Shown: one piece after another, positions 1-7,524 of the stretch
Layout: each line of letters starts with the position of its first letter
How positions within the stretch are numbered: position 1 is the first letter of the stretch
Assembly: GCA_002317215.1 (NCBI GenBank)
Contig: DCJD01000010.1
Coordinates: 12,444-76,443, forward strand
Direction of reading: 5' to 3'
Length of the DNA stretch: 64,000 nt
Origin: Caryophanales bacterium UBA1709
GTDB lineage: Bacteria; Bacillota_I; Bacilli_A; RFN20; UBA1709
Translations under genes and position numbers: made by a program
Notes under the pieces: model-generated
Database searches by the model: none
The model's input: only the letters and a program-made list of their open reading frames with translations
What the model was told of the DNA's origin: nothing

Positions 1-151
1 ATACAGTTAATCCCATTAGATTAGCTAAACCAAGTTTTACCCCTGGAATTGGTATTGGTAAAGGAATCATTGATTCTAAAATATTCAAAACAATTCCTAA
101 TGCAAGGAACATTGATAATCTTGTTATTTTTTTAGTTTTTGAAACGTTCAT
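1..151 (-). CDS. Gx transporter family / heptaprenyl diphosphate synthase component I (EetB-like), 5' part only
   Basis: Only the first 50 codons are in the window; the gene runs off the left edge. The visible part (MNVSKTKKITRLSMFLALGI, then a hydrophobic helix with the PLPIPIPGVKLGLAN motif) is typical of the Gx/HepS-I membrane family, which is related to ECF-type S components. The start lies 4 nt after the stop of the NusG_II gene, so the two are co-transcribed with apbE. In Listeria and Enterococcus flavin-based electron export loci the NusG_II and Gx proteins are called EetA and EetB; that parallel is from family knowledge. The substrate is not known from sequence. Confidence 0.8.
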   Translation of the reverse strand, partial: MNVSKTKKITRLSMFLALGIVLNILESMIPLPIPIPGVKLGLANLMGLTV

Positions 152-155
152 ATTC

Positions 156-572
156 TTAACCTACTGATATTACATCATCTATTGATTCACTTTCGATACT
201 AACAATTACTCCATTAGGAATGCAAACAATACTTTTACCTTTCTTTGAAATATATCCATATTTCTCGCAAGTATGATTAGGACAAGTAATATTGTGAACT
301 CTAACTCCTTTATCAATTGATATTTCAACTGTAAAATCCCCGTATAAATCAGGGTAATCTTCCTTTTTAATAACATATACCATATCTTCTTTTAATTCAT
401 CGTAATTAATTTTAGCGATACTAGTATTTTGATATTGGATATTAATAATTCTATCCCCATTGCTATTAGCTTTATAATTGACAATTATTATTGAAGAAAC
501 CGAAATAAGTATTGCTAATATAGCAATAAGAATATCAAATATATTAAACTTTAAAGAAAAATTATTTTTCAT
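156..572 (-). CDS. NusG domain II-containing membrane-anchored protein (EetA-like)
   Basis: About 138 aa: a short basic N-terminus, one membrane helix (about residues 9-33), then an extracytoplasmic NusG_II domain with the family pattern CPNHTC-x2-YG-x9-IVCIPNG. The upstream in-frame start at 584 is a TTG. The ATG at 572 is preferred because AAGGTG lies just before it. It overlaps the end of apbE by 11 nt and is followed 4 nt later by the Gx-family gene, so the three are translationally linked. Proteins of this family occur beside ApbE in flavin-based extracellular electron transfer loci. The molecular role is not established. Confidence 0.82.
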   Translation of the reverse strand: MKNNFSLKFNIFDILIAILAILISVSSIIIVNYKANSNGDRIINIQYQNTSIAKINYDELKEDMVYVIKKEDYPDLYGDFTVEISIDKGVRVHNITCPNHTCEKYGYISKKGKSIVCIPNGVIVSIESESIDDVISVG

Positions 573-1830
573 AAACACCTTCAATACCGTTTGCTAATTC
601 TAAGGTATTATTAACGTTATTAGTATAATGAACTTTTAAAGAATAATCTTTAAGATTTCCATTATTATATTTTTGAACTAAATAAAATGTATCAAATTGA
701 TAGTTTAAGTCCTTTCTTAATTTCATTCCTTCCTCAATACTCATATTCATAAGTGCAGTTGATAAAATATCAAGATAAGCACTTGATAATGAATATGAAA
801 GAATTGAGACAGATCTATAATAAGATTCTGGATATCCAGTAAATGGATTAATAATGTGATGTCTATTTAAAACTAAAACTCCATCAATAACACAATAATG
901 TTTATTAACTGTGTAGTTACCACTTGTTGAATAGTTAAACTGATTTGAAACTTTAATGGAAAAAGCGCTCCCATCAAAACTATTTGGATCTCTTGTTTCG
1001 ATACTCATTCCACCAGATTTTTTAGTATAAATTGGCTCAGATAAACTTTCTAATGAACTTCCACCGCTAAATAATATCCCATCTTTATATCCATTATCAA
1101 TTAGTTTTTGTTTAACTTTATCTGTTGCATATCCTTTTGCAATACCACCTAAACTGATATATGGTCTATATGATGATGAATTTAAAATATTGTTAAACTT
1201 AACTGAATAGTTTTCTTCATTAAAAGTTAATTGATTATTGTAATTTTCAAGGGTATTTGGAATAGCTGAAACAAGATTTTCCAGGCGTGTTTTAGCATCA
1301 TTATTAACGTATGGGTCATAATCATAGACATCCATATAATTATTATATGAACTGAAACACCCTTCCCAAAAATCTGTTAAACCACCTGTAAAAATATTAA
1401 ACATACCATTGGTTAATGAATATGAACTATAGCAAAATTTCAGACAATCATATAAATCTTTATCAATTTGAATTTCTTCATTAGTTCCATAACTTTCATT
1501 GATTACTTTTAAATTATTAATCAAATTTCCATTTGAATCAGCATAATAATAATGACGATCAAATAATTTGTGGAACCTAATTATTTCATCTGTATAAATA
1601 TTAATAATATTGTTTTTAATTTCGTCGGCATTTTTATTTTTCTTATCAAAAAAATATCTCACAACCATTGAAGTATTAAAAGGATCAACTTGGTGTCCTA
1701 TTGTACAATTTGTATCGTCATAACCAATGATTTCATCTTGAATTGTAAATGATTGCCAAGACCCTTTTCTATCACATGATGTTAAACATAAAATCGAAAT
1801 TATACTTAACAATAAAACTTTCTTTTTCAT
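562..1830 (-). CDS. apbE: FAD:protein FMN transferase, lipoprotein (ApbE)
   Basis: 422 aa. A signal peptide ends in the lipobox LTSC (Cys19), so the protein is anchored outside the membrane. ApbE hallmarks are GGIAKGYATD (about 228-237), STSGNY (301-306) and HHIINPFTG (324-332), the FAD/Mg binding and transfer region. ApbE attaches FMN by a phosphoester bond to Thr of FMN_bind proteins such as RnfG and RnfD, and the rnf operon is directly upstream. It heads its own operon with the NusG_II and Gx genes. A TGATATAAT box ends 9 nt before the ATG and no SD is visible, so the mRNA may be leaderless. Length is slightly above the usual 330-360 aa. Confidence 0.93.
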   Translation of the reverse strand: MKKKVLLLSIISILCLTSCDRKGSWQSFTIQDEIIGYDDTNCTIGHQVDPFNTSMVVRYFFDKKNKNADEIKNNIINIYTDEIIRFHKLFDRHYYYADSNGNLINNLKVINESYGTNEEIQIDKDLYDCLKFCYSSYSLTNGMFNIFTGGLTDFWEGCFSSYNNYMDVYDYDPYVNNDAKTRLENLVSAIPNTLENYNNQLTFNEENYSVKFNNILNSSSYRPYISLGGIAKGYATDKVKQKLIDNGYKDGILFSGGSSLESLSEPIYTKKSGGMSIETRDPNSFDGSAFSIKVSNQFNYSTSGNYTVNKHYCVIDGVLVLNRHHIINPFTGYPESYYRSVSILSYSLSSAYLDILSTALMNMSIEEGMKLRKDLNYQFDTFYLVQKYNNGNLKDYSLKVHYTNNVNNTLELANGIEGVYEK

Positions 1831-1839
1831 ACATAAAAA

Positions 1840-1848
1840 ATTATATCA
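1840..1848 (-). promoter_or_regulatory. Extended -10 promoter of apbE operon
   Basis: On the minus strand the sequence reads TGATATAAT, a perfect TGnTATAAT extended -10, ending 9 nt before the apbE ATG. No clear -35 box is seen. The expected start site falls within 1-3 nt of the start codon. Confidence 0.6.
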
Positions 1849-1870
1849 TAAACAACTCTAAATAAAAGAA

Positions 1871-1891
1871 AAGGAGTTATATTAACTCCTT
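1871..1891 (-). terminator. Terminator of rnf operon
   Basis: A perfect 9-bp stem AAGGAGTTA / TAACTCCTT with a 3-nt loop, followed on the minus strand by TTTTCTTTTATTT. It lies just after the rnfB stop codon and separates the rnf operon from apbE. Confidence 0.85.
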
Positions 1892-1899
1892 AACTTTAA

Positions 1900-2226
1900 C
1901 TATTTAATATCGTTTAATACACTTCCATCAGGACCTGGTGTAGATTTTAGATATTCAATTATTTCAGCTAATTTTTCTTTCTTAAGTGGTTTACATAAAG
2001 AAACTTGTTTATTTGAACCACTAATAATAGAATCTGCCATACCTGAACATCCAGGATATCCGCATCCGCCACAGTTTGCTCCTGGTAACATTGAAAGTAA
2101 TACTTCTAATCTTGGATCAGCTTTAACTGATAAATATTTATCTGCAACTGCTAATAATAATCCAAGGAATGCTCCAATGCCAAGTGTAACTACTAACGCT
2201 TTAATAATTACAATAATTGTTTCCAT
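1900..2226 (-). CDS. rnfB: RnfB subunit, short form without ferredoxin domains
   Basis: 108 aa: an N-terminal membrane helix (3-27) and the RnfB-type [4Fe-4S] motif ANCGGCGYPGCSGMADSI with Cys52, Cys55, Cys60 and probably Cys78. It then ends at NDIK, about 30 residues after the last Cys. Usual RnfB proteins are 180-330 aa and continue with two or more ferredoxin-type CxxCxxCxxxCP clusters, which are absent here. The stop is TAG, followed at once by a strong terminator, so this is a natural end and not an obvious frameshift. It is the last gene of rnfCDGEA-x-B. The electron entry site from ferredoxin must differ from the textbook complex. Confidence 0.88.
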   Translation of the reverse strand: METIIVIIKALVVTLGIGAFLGLLLAVADKYLSVKADPRLEVLLSMLPGANCGGCGYPGCSGMADSIISGSNKQVSLCKPLKKEKLAEIIEYLKSTPGPDGSVLNDIK

Positions 2227-2227
2227 T

Positions 2228-2395
2228 TTAGTTCTCCTTTTTATGATTAGCGCAGGACGTTATTTGACATCCCTCGCAATTTTCTGATAAATTAACGCAT
2301 CCTTCTGGTTTAGGTGTTCTTTGGTTTAATACATAACTGAATATGAACAAACCACTACATATTCCTAAAGCCACAATGGATAATATAATTTTCAT
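2228..2395 (-). CDS. 55-aa Cys-rich single-TM protein in rnf operon (NqrM-like maturation factor candidate)
   Basis: This ORF starts with the ATG of a TAATG overlap with the rnfA stop and ends 1 nt before the rnfB ATG. The rnfB SD (AGGAGAA) lies in its last codons. The product has one N-terminal membrane helix (about 1-22) and a short tail containing GCVNLSENCEGCQITSC, giving C-x6-C-x2-C-x4-C, then a basic end. NqrM (former DUF539), needed to assemble the iron centre between NqrD and NqrE in Na+-NQR, has the same plan: one TM helix plus four cysteines. RnfE and RnfA are the NqrD and NqrE homologues. The NqrM role is my inference from architecture and position; cysteine spacing is not identical. 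Confidence 0.72.
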   Translation of the reverse strand: MKIILSIVALGICSGLFIFSYVLNQRTPKPEGCVNLSENCEGCQITSCANHKKEN

Positions 2396-3000
2396 TACAA
2401 GCTTAATCCCATAAAGGCTGCAAATGCTAGAGCCATTAAGGATGTTGTAATAAGAGCAATGCTGTTTCCTTTGAATGCTTCTGGAGTTTCTTTATTGCTA
2501 TCAATTCTTACTCTGATGAATGAGAATAGAGTAATAACTAACATATAGCCAAGAGAAGTGAAGATAGCATAAACTAACATATTGATAAATGTATATTCAA
2601 ATGTTATAACTCCATTTAATTCTGTGTATGCAGCAACTTTTTGTGCAACGAATAATACAACACAGTTTGTTGTAATTAAAGGTAAATAAATACCTAAAGC
2701 TTTATAAAGAGACACAAGATATTTCTTCATAAAGAATTCAACGAATTGAACGAATGCTGCGATAACTAAGATAAATATAACTAATTGTAGGAAATCTAAT
2801 CCAAGTGGAACTAAGATATATTTTTCTAAAGCGAAACATATAATAGCACTCATAGTAACTACGAAAGTAAGTGCTAATCCCATACCAATAGCATTGCTAG
2901 GTTTTTTAGAAATACCTAAGAATGGACAAATTCCTAAGAAATTAGAAAGAATAATATTACTTGAGAATAAACAAGCAATAATGATTGCAAATATACTCAT
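2395..3000 (-). CDS. rnfA: RnfA, membrane subunit of ion-translocating ferredoxin:NAD+ oxidoreductase
   Basis: 201 aa from the ATG at 3000, which follows AGGAGG by 8 nt; an in-frame TTG two codons earlier is less likely. Six hydrophobic helices. The conserved half-site LGICPFLG (Cys25) and TTNCVVLF (Cys113) are the residues that, with the matching pair in RnfE, hold the intramembrane [2Fe-2S] cluster in NqrD/NqrE structures. It lies between rnfE (12 nt away) and the 55-aa Cys-rich gene, which overlaps its stop codon. Confidence 0.95.
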   Translation of the reverse strand: MSIFAIIIACLFSSNIILSNFLGICPFLGISKKPSNAIGMGLALTFVVTMSAIICFALEKYILVPLGLDFLQLVIFILVIAAFVQFVEFFMKKYLVSLYKALGIYLPLITTNCVVLFVAQKVAAYTELNGVITFEYTFINMLVYAIFTSLGYMLVITLFSFIRVRIDSNKETPEAFKGNSIALITTSLMALAFAAFMGLSL

Positions 3001-3012
3001 ATTCAATTCCTC

Positions 3013-3879
3013 CTATTTACTTTCTGCAGCTTTTGCTGCTTTTTTATTTGCGATTGCTTTTCTAGCGCCATTAAAGCCAGCAACGCAGAAACCAAGTACT
3101 AAGAAAGCACCTGATGGTTGAGCTAATAAACCAATTTCATATGGTGAAGAGAAAGATTGATTTGCTGCGAGTTTTAATGCATCAACAACTTCTTTAGTAC
3201 CATATGTTTCATCAGTAATAACTTTTAATTCTTTTGTAATCTTGCTTAGATTATAACCATTATTTGAATATTCAGAGATTAATTCTTTTAATGAATTAAC
3301 ATCACCAATTTTAAATTCGGTGATTAAAGCATCATAAACAACTTTATCTTCTTTTGCTAAAGGAATAATTCTTGTAATAGAAGTAACGTTTCCTTCAAGA
3401 TCTTTCATTGTGATAACACCAGTACCTAAGATTTCTCTTAATGCAGCAACAATTGTTAATGCAAAGAAGAAACCAAGGGAGATACCAATGGCATCCATGA
3501 TAGAATTTACTACACTATTTTTAGAAGCGTAGCTTTCAGCTCTTCCTAAAATAATACAGTTAACAACGATTAATTGTAGATAACTTCCTAGAGTTGTATA
3601 AATTCCAGGAGCATAAGCGTTTACGAATAATGAAACTGCTGTAACAATAGTAGCAATAATAACAATGTATACAGGAATTCTTATCTCACTAGGAGTAAAT
3701 TTAGCAATTAATGAAATAGAAATATTTGACATTAATAATACTAAGAATACACAAGCACTCATACCAATAGCACTGTAAATTGAACTACTAGTTGCTAATA
3801 CTGGACACATTCCAAGGAATAAGACAAATGTTGGGTTTTCATTTATAATCCCGTTTAAAATAATTTTTAATTTTTTCAT
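3013..3879 (-). CDS. rnfE: RnfE, membrane subunit with large inserted segment
   Basis: 288 aa, against about 200-230 aa for typical RnfE/NqrD. Residues 1-155 and 247-275 match RnfE, including LGMCPVLA (Cys25), IVVNCIILGRAES (Cys108) and the ALREILGTG helix end. Residues about 158-246 are an insertion between the last two helices: soluble, charged, with an amphipathic helix-rich pattern (SLKELISEYSNNGYN, SKITKELKV). The C-terminus is Lys/Ala rich. The insertion has no cysteine and no motif I recognise; from its place it would stand on one membrane face beside the Fe-S site. SD AAAGGAGTATAAGAT precedes the ATG. Confidence 0.93.
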   Translation of the reverse strand: MKKLKIILNGIINENPTFVLFLGMCPVLATSSSIYSAIGMSACVFLVLLMSNISISLIAKFTPSEIRIPVYIVIIATIVTAVSLFVNAYAPGIYTTLGSYLQLIVVNCIILGRAESYASKNSVVNSIMDAIGISLGFFFALTIVAALREILGTGVITMKDLEGNVTSITRIIPLAKEDKVVYDALITEFKIGDVNSLKELISEYSNNGYNLSKITKELKVITDETYGTKEVVDALKLAANQSFSSPYEIGLLAQPSGAFLVLGFCVAGFNGARKAIANKKAAKAAESK

Positions 3880-3895
3880 ATCTTATACTCCTTTC

Positions 3896-4429
3896 CTACC
3901 ATGTCATAGCCATATAGTCAGCACGACATAATTCAATAGCTTTTGCTAAAGGTTCTCCAGTAGCTGATTTTCCAGCCATAGCAGAAGTGTAAGTTGAATA
4001 CTCTAGAAGTTTTGTTTGCGCGCTTAAACCACTAACAAGATCTCCCATAGATTCAATTAAATCTTTACCATATCCAGAGTCTTCGCCGTTTGCGATATCT
4101 GAATATCCAACGTATTTGTTATCTGCGAAAGCAACAACAAATTTAATAGTATTATTTCTTCCGGAAATAGACATGTTGTAACAAGCGCCATTAACAGTTT
4201 TGTTAACAACTTTCTTTGTACATCCTTCAAAATTAGGAGTATCAACTACTTCAAAATCTGAAGCTGATGCATTATATGCTGAGAATAATTCAACATATGC
4301 TTGATTTGATTTAGCTAATTCGTTGCTTGCAATTTTCTTTTCAGTTGATTTATAAACAACTGCTAATAATAATCCGCAAGCTCCTACTACTGTACCTAAG
4401 AATAGGGGTAATTTTAAAAACTTATTCAT
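3896..4429 (-). CDS. rnfG: RnfG, FMN-binding subunit
   Basis: 177 aa: one N-terminal membrane helix (7-26) and an extracytoplasmic FMN_bind domain. The usual SGATxTS flavinylation motif is not intact. Two candidate sites are STYTS (Thr146) and KSATG (Thr157) before the last helix, neither with the SGAT glycine. ApbE, encoded downstream, would attach FMN here. Position between rnfD and rnfE is canonical. The stop is TAG and the next SD follows directly. Confidence 0.9.
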   Translation of the reverse strand: MNKFLKLPLFLGTVVGACGLLLAVVYKSTEKKIASNELAKSNQAYVELFSAYNASASDFEVVDTPNFEGCTKKVVNKTVNGACYNMSISGRNNTIKFVVAFADNKYVGYSDIANGEDSGYGKDLIESMGDLVSGLSAQTKLLEYSTYTSAMAGKSATGEPLAKAIELCRADYMAMTW

Positions 4430-4441
4430 ATTTAATTCCTC

Positions 4442-6202
4442 CTATTTACTTTCTAATGCATATAATTGATATGCTTTATTTACAAGATCTTTAATGATTT
4501 GTGGCGAGTATGTAGATTTTGAAGCAGTAGTAGCTTTACCGCAAACTAGTGCATCAACAGCAGCTTGACCATTGCCAACTACTTGTTCGCTAACAAACTT
4601 ACCATAATATGAAGTATCAGTTCCAGCCATCTTTTCATCAATGAAACCAACACCTTGAACCTTATCTTGTTTATCAATAACAACTAATCCCACTACATTT
4701 AATGGAATTGGGTATCCTTCAGCTGAGATGCTTGCTTTGCTACCCATTGCTTTTTCATAATCAATAACGTAAGCATATGCAACTACTTCATCACCATTTT
4801 TAACAAGATATTTACTATCTAATGTAGATTCATTACTGAATGTATAACCTACTTCGACGTCATCACTATATTTGCAATATCTTTCATTTTCATTTAAAGC
4901 TACTGCTGATTGTAATTGTGCATCTTGTGCATAATTTAATCCGTCTTTATTAACGACACCAATGTGAGTTACTTGACCGCTTGCCATAAATCCTAAGCAG
5001 ATTGCAGCAATAACAACACCTAATCCTAAACCAGCAACTTTAACTGGATAGTGTCTATTTGTCTTGCCTTTAATTGCAGCATCAATAGCAGGGCTAATCA
5101 AGTTTGCTAAAGCAATTGAGAACATTGCACCTTCTGGATAACCGCCTTTAATTCTAATTAAAACAGTCATAAATCCAGCAAATATTGCACAGATGCTCTT
5201 TCCTAAGCTTGAAGTTGGTCCAGTAACTGGATCAGTTAGCATAAATACCGCACCAAAGGCAACGCCGCCTAAACCGATGCTAGCGACTAAATATGCTAAT
5301 ACGCTATTGCCAGTTAATGTAGCAATAACAACAGCTGATAATGCAACAGTTCCTAAGTAGAATGCTGGTGTTCTCCAGTTAATAACTCCAAGAACTGATA
5401 ATACAATACCTAAGCCTAAAATTAATACAGTGAATGTTTCGCCTAAAGCACCAACATATTCACCGAATAATATATTCTCTAAAGTGAAACCTTCAATTAA
5501 TGAATTTTCAATAACAGCAGCACCTACAGGTCTTGTAGTGTAAATCCAAAGTTGCGAATTGTTATATACACTAGTAATTGTAGAACCTGTAGCAGCATCA
5601 ACACCAACAGCAGTTGCTGCTTCGCCTGCTAATTCTGCTGCAGAAACAGTTTGGATGATTTCAGGAGTTGCTAATGCACTTCCGAAACATAATCCAACGA
5701 AAATTCTTGCCATAATTGCAGGATTAAAGATGTTTTTACCAAAACCACCAAATACATTTTTGCAAACTAATGTTGCAAATACTGAACCAACAATAATTAC
5801 ATAGTAGCTAGTAAATACTGGTAGAGTTAAGGCAAAAATAATCCCGGTAATATAAGAATAGTTATGAACTATTGTATGAATGATATCTTTACCTAAAGAT
5901 ATATTCTTGTGTGTTTTATGAACACATAATGTATGGATAACATCACATACAATTGAAGTAACAACAGCAACAATAACATTTAGTATTGCTTTTAATCCAT
6001 AATCAACATATGGGAGTTGTTCTTCAATATCTAATTCTAAATTTTCTAATTCAATATATTCATTAATCTTATCGGATAAATTAAAGTAATAAATAATTCC
6101 ACTTACCCATACAACAACAAGTGCTGCAAGTAAGATTAACATTATTTTTAATGTTGAATTTTTGCTTCTTTGATAAGGAGCAGGATTTGTTCTAAATGCC
6201 AT
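4442..6202 (-). CDS. rnfD: RnfD fused to a C-terminal RnfG-like FMN-binding domain
   Basis: 586 aa, whereas RnfD is usually 310-350 aa. Residues 1-410 are RnfD: multiple membrane helices, FGGFGKNIFNPA (151-162), and the TDPVTGPTSSLGK signature (323-335). DAATGSTITS (202-211) lies where RnfD carries its covalent FMN threonine. Residues about 411-586 form an extracytoplasmic domain with FMN_bind character: VVGLVVIDKQDKVQGVGFID, YYGKFV, then SKSTYSPQIIKDLVNKA (561-577), which aligns with SGATYSS-x-xIIDAVNKA and puts Thr564 at the flavin site. A separate rnfG is also present, so the operon encodes two RnfG-like domains. The ATG follows GGAGGAAAGAATTT. Confidence 0.92.
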   Translation of the reverse strand: MAFRTNPAPYQRSKNSTLKIMLILLAALVVVWVSGIIYYFNLSDKINEYIELENLELDIEEQLPYVDYGLKAILNVIVAVVTSIVCDVIHTLCVHKTHKNISLGKDIIHTIVHNYSYITGIIFALTLPVFTSYYVIIVGSVFATLVCKNVFGGFGKNIFNPAIMARIFVGLCFGSALATPEIIQTVSAAELAGEAATAVGVDAATGSTITSVYNNSQLWIYTTRPVGAAVIENSLIEGFTLENILFGEYVGALGETFTVLILGLGIVLSVLGVINWRTPAFYLGTVALSAVVIATLTGNSVLAYLVASIGLGGVAFGAVFMLTDPVTGPTSSLGKSICAIFAGFMTVLIRIKGGYPEGAMFSIALANLISPAIDAAIKGKTNRHYPVKVAGLGLGVVIAAICLGFMASGQVTHIGVVNKDGLNYAQDAQLQSAVALNENERYCKYSDDVEVGYTFSNESTLDSKYLVKNGDEVVAYAYVIDYEKAMGSKASISAEGYPIPLNVVGLVVIDKQDKVQGVGFIDEKMAGTDTSYYGKFVSEQVVGNGQAAVDALVCGKATTASKSTYSPQIIKDLVNKAYQLYALESK

Positions 6203-6216
6203 AAATTCTTTCCTCC

Positions 6217-7524
6217 TTATTTCTTAGGCATGCTAAGTTTAACAATAGCCTTGCCTTTTTTAATTGTCTCAGTAACATCAATTTTACTTGGACAAATATA
6301 ACTACACATTCCACATTCAATACAACTTAAGATGTCGTATTTTTTCATACCTTCTACATCTCTTTTTTCAGCTGCTTCTTTTAAAGCAACTGGTTGTAAA
6401 TATGCTGGACAATGTGCAGTACATTTACCACATCTTAAACATGCATCTGCTGTAGCTTGGCAATATTTTAAGACTGTGATTGATCCCATTTGCATTAACA
6501 TTGGGAATGTATCAAATGATACTGCCTTTGAACACATTGGTCCACCAGGAATAAAGTTAATATCACCTTCTACTACTCCACCACAAACTTTAATTAATTC
6601 GTTTGATAGAGTACCAACAGGGATTAAAACGTTATGTGGGTTAACTATACCATTACCACTAACTGTAACTAATCTAGTTGCAACAGTCTTACCAGTTGAT
6701 AAAGTTCTACCAAGTTCAATAACAGTAGTTGCATTATTAACAGCAACTTTAACTTCACTTGGTAATGTTTTATATTCCTTATGGAATATATTTCTAATTA
6801 AGACTCTTTCCCAACCCATTGGGTAAGCATCTTTTGTCTCAACTAATCTAATATTAGGATGATCGGCTAATTTTGCTAATACAGCTTCTTTAACTTCATC
6901 TTTGTGAACCTTGATAGCAATGATAGCTTCTTTAGCACCGCTTGCTTTCATTAAGTATTCACAACCTAATAATAATTCGTCAACTCTTTGTTGCATTACG
7001 ATAAAGTCAGTAGTTAAGTATGGTTCACACTCAATACCGTTAACAAGTAATGTTTCAATTTCACTAGATCCATTATATTTAATGTAAGTTGGGAATCCAG
7101 CTCCGCCCATACCTACTAGACCAGCCTCTTTAATAGCATCTCTGATTTTTTCAGCACTATCTTTTAAAGTTACTGTCTTTAATGGTTTTTCCTCATCGTA
7201 TTTACCATCATTTTCGATAACTACATGAGGGATTGCACGTCCAACTTGTGGAGAGAAAACATTTTCATTAGCAACAACTTTTCCACTTACTGAAGAGTAA
7301 ATTGGAACATAGAAATCGCTTCTTAAACCAATTTTAGTTCCAACCTTGACCTTGTCCCCTTCTTTTACATCAAATGTAATAGGTTTACCATTTGGGGCCA
7401 TTGTTGGAAAATAAACTTTTTTAGGAGCATTATTTCCACTTACTAATGAGATTATTTCTTCGTGCTTGGTTAATTCTTTGTGGCCATCAATATGTTTTTG
7501 GCCTTTTGAACTAAATAAACTCAT
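6217..7524 (-). CDS. rnfC: RnfC, NADH- and Fe-S-binding peripheral subunit
   Basis: 435 aa from the ATG at 7524, which is 7 nt after GAGGTG; another ATG two codons upstream abuts the SD and is less likely. It shows the RnfC barrel-sandwich N-terminus, a flavin/NAD(H) fold with GLVGMGGAGFPTYIKY (about 136-151), the SLBB-type middle part, and two ferredoxin motifs, CLRCGKCTAHCPAYL and CIECGMCSYICPSKID. Length is normal. It is the first gene of rnfC-D-G-E-A-x-B and is transcribed from the palindrome-containing promoter at 7538-7556. Confidence 0.96.
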   Translation of the reverse strand: MSLFSSKGQKHIDGHKELTKHEEIISLVSGNNAPKKVYFPTMAPNGKPITFDVKEGDKVKVGTKIGLRSDFYVPIYSSVSGKVVANENVFSPQVGRAIPHVVIENDGKYDEEKPLKTVTLKDSAEKIRDAIKEAGLVGMGGAGFPTYIKYNGSSEIETLLVNGIECEPYLTTDFIVMQQRVDELLLGCEYLMKASGAKEAIIAIKVHKDEVKEAVLAKLADHPNIRLVETKDAYPMGWERVLIRNIFHKEYKTLPSEVKVAVNNATTVIELGRTLSTGKTVATRLVTVSGNGIVNPHNVLIPVGTLSNELIKVCGGVVEGDINFIPGGPMCSKAVSFDTFPMLMQMGSITVLKYCQATADACLRCGKCTAHCPAYLQPVALKEAAEKRDVEGMKKYDILSCIECGMCSYICPSKIDVTETIKKGKAIVKLSMPKK

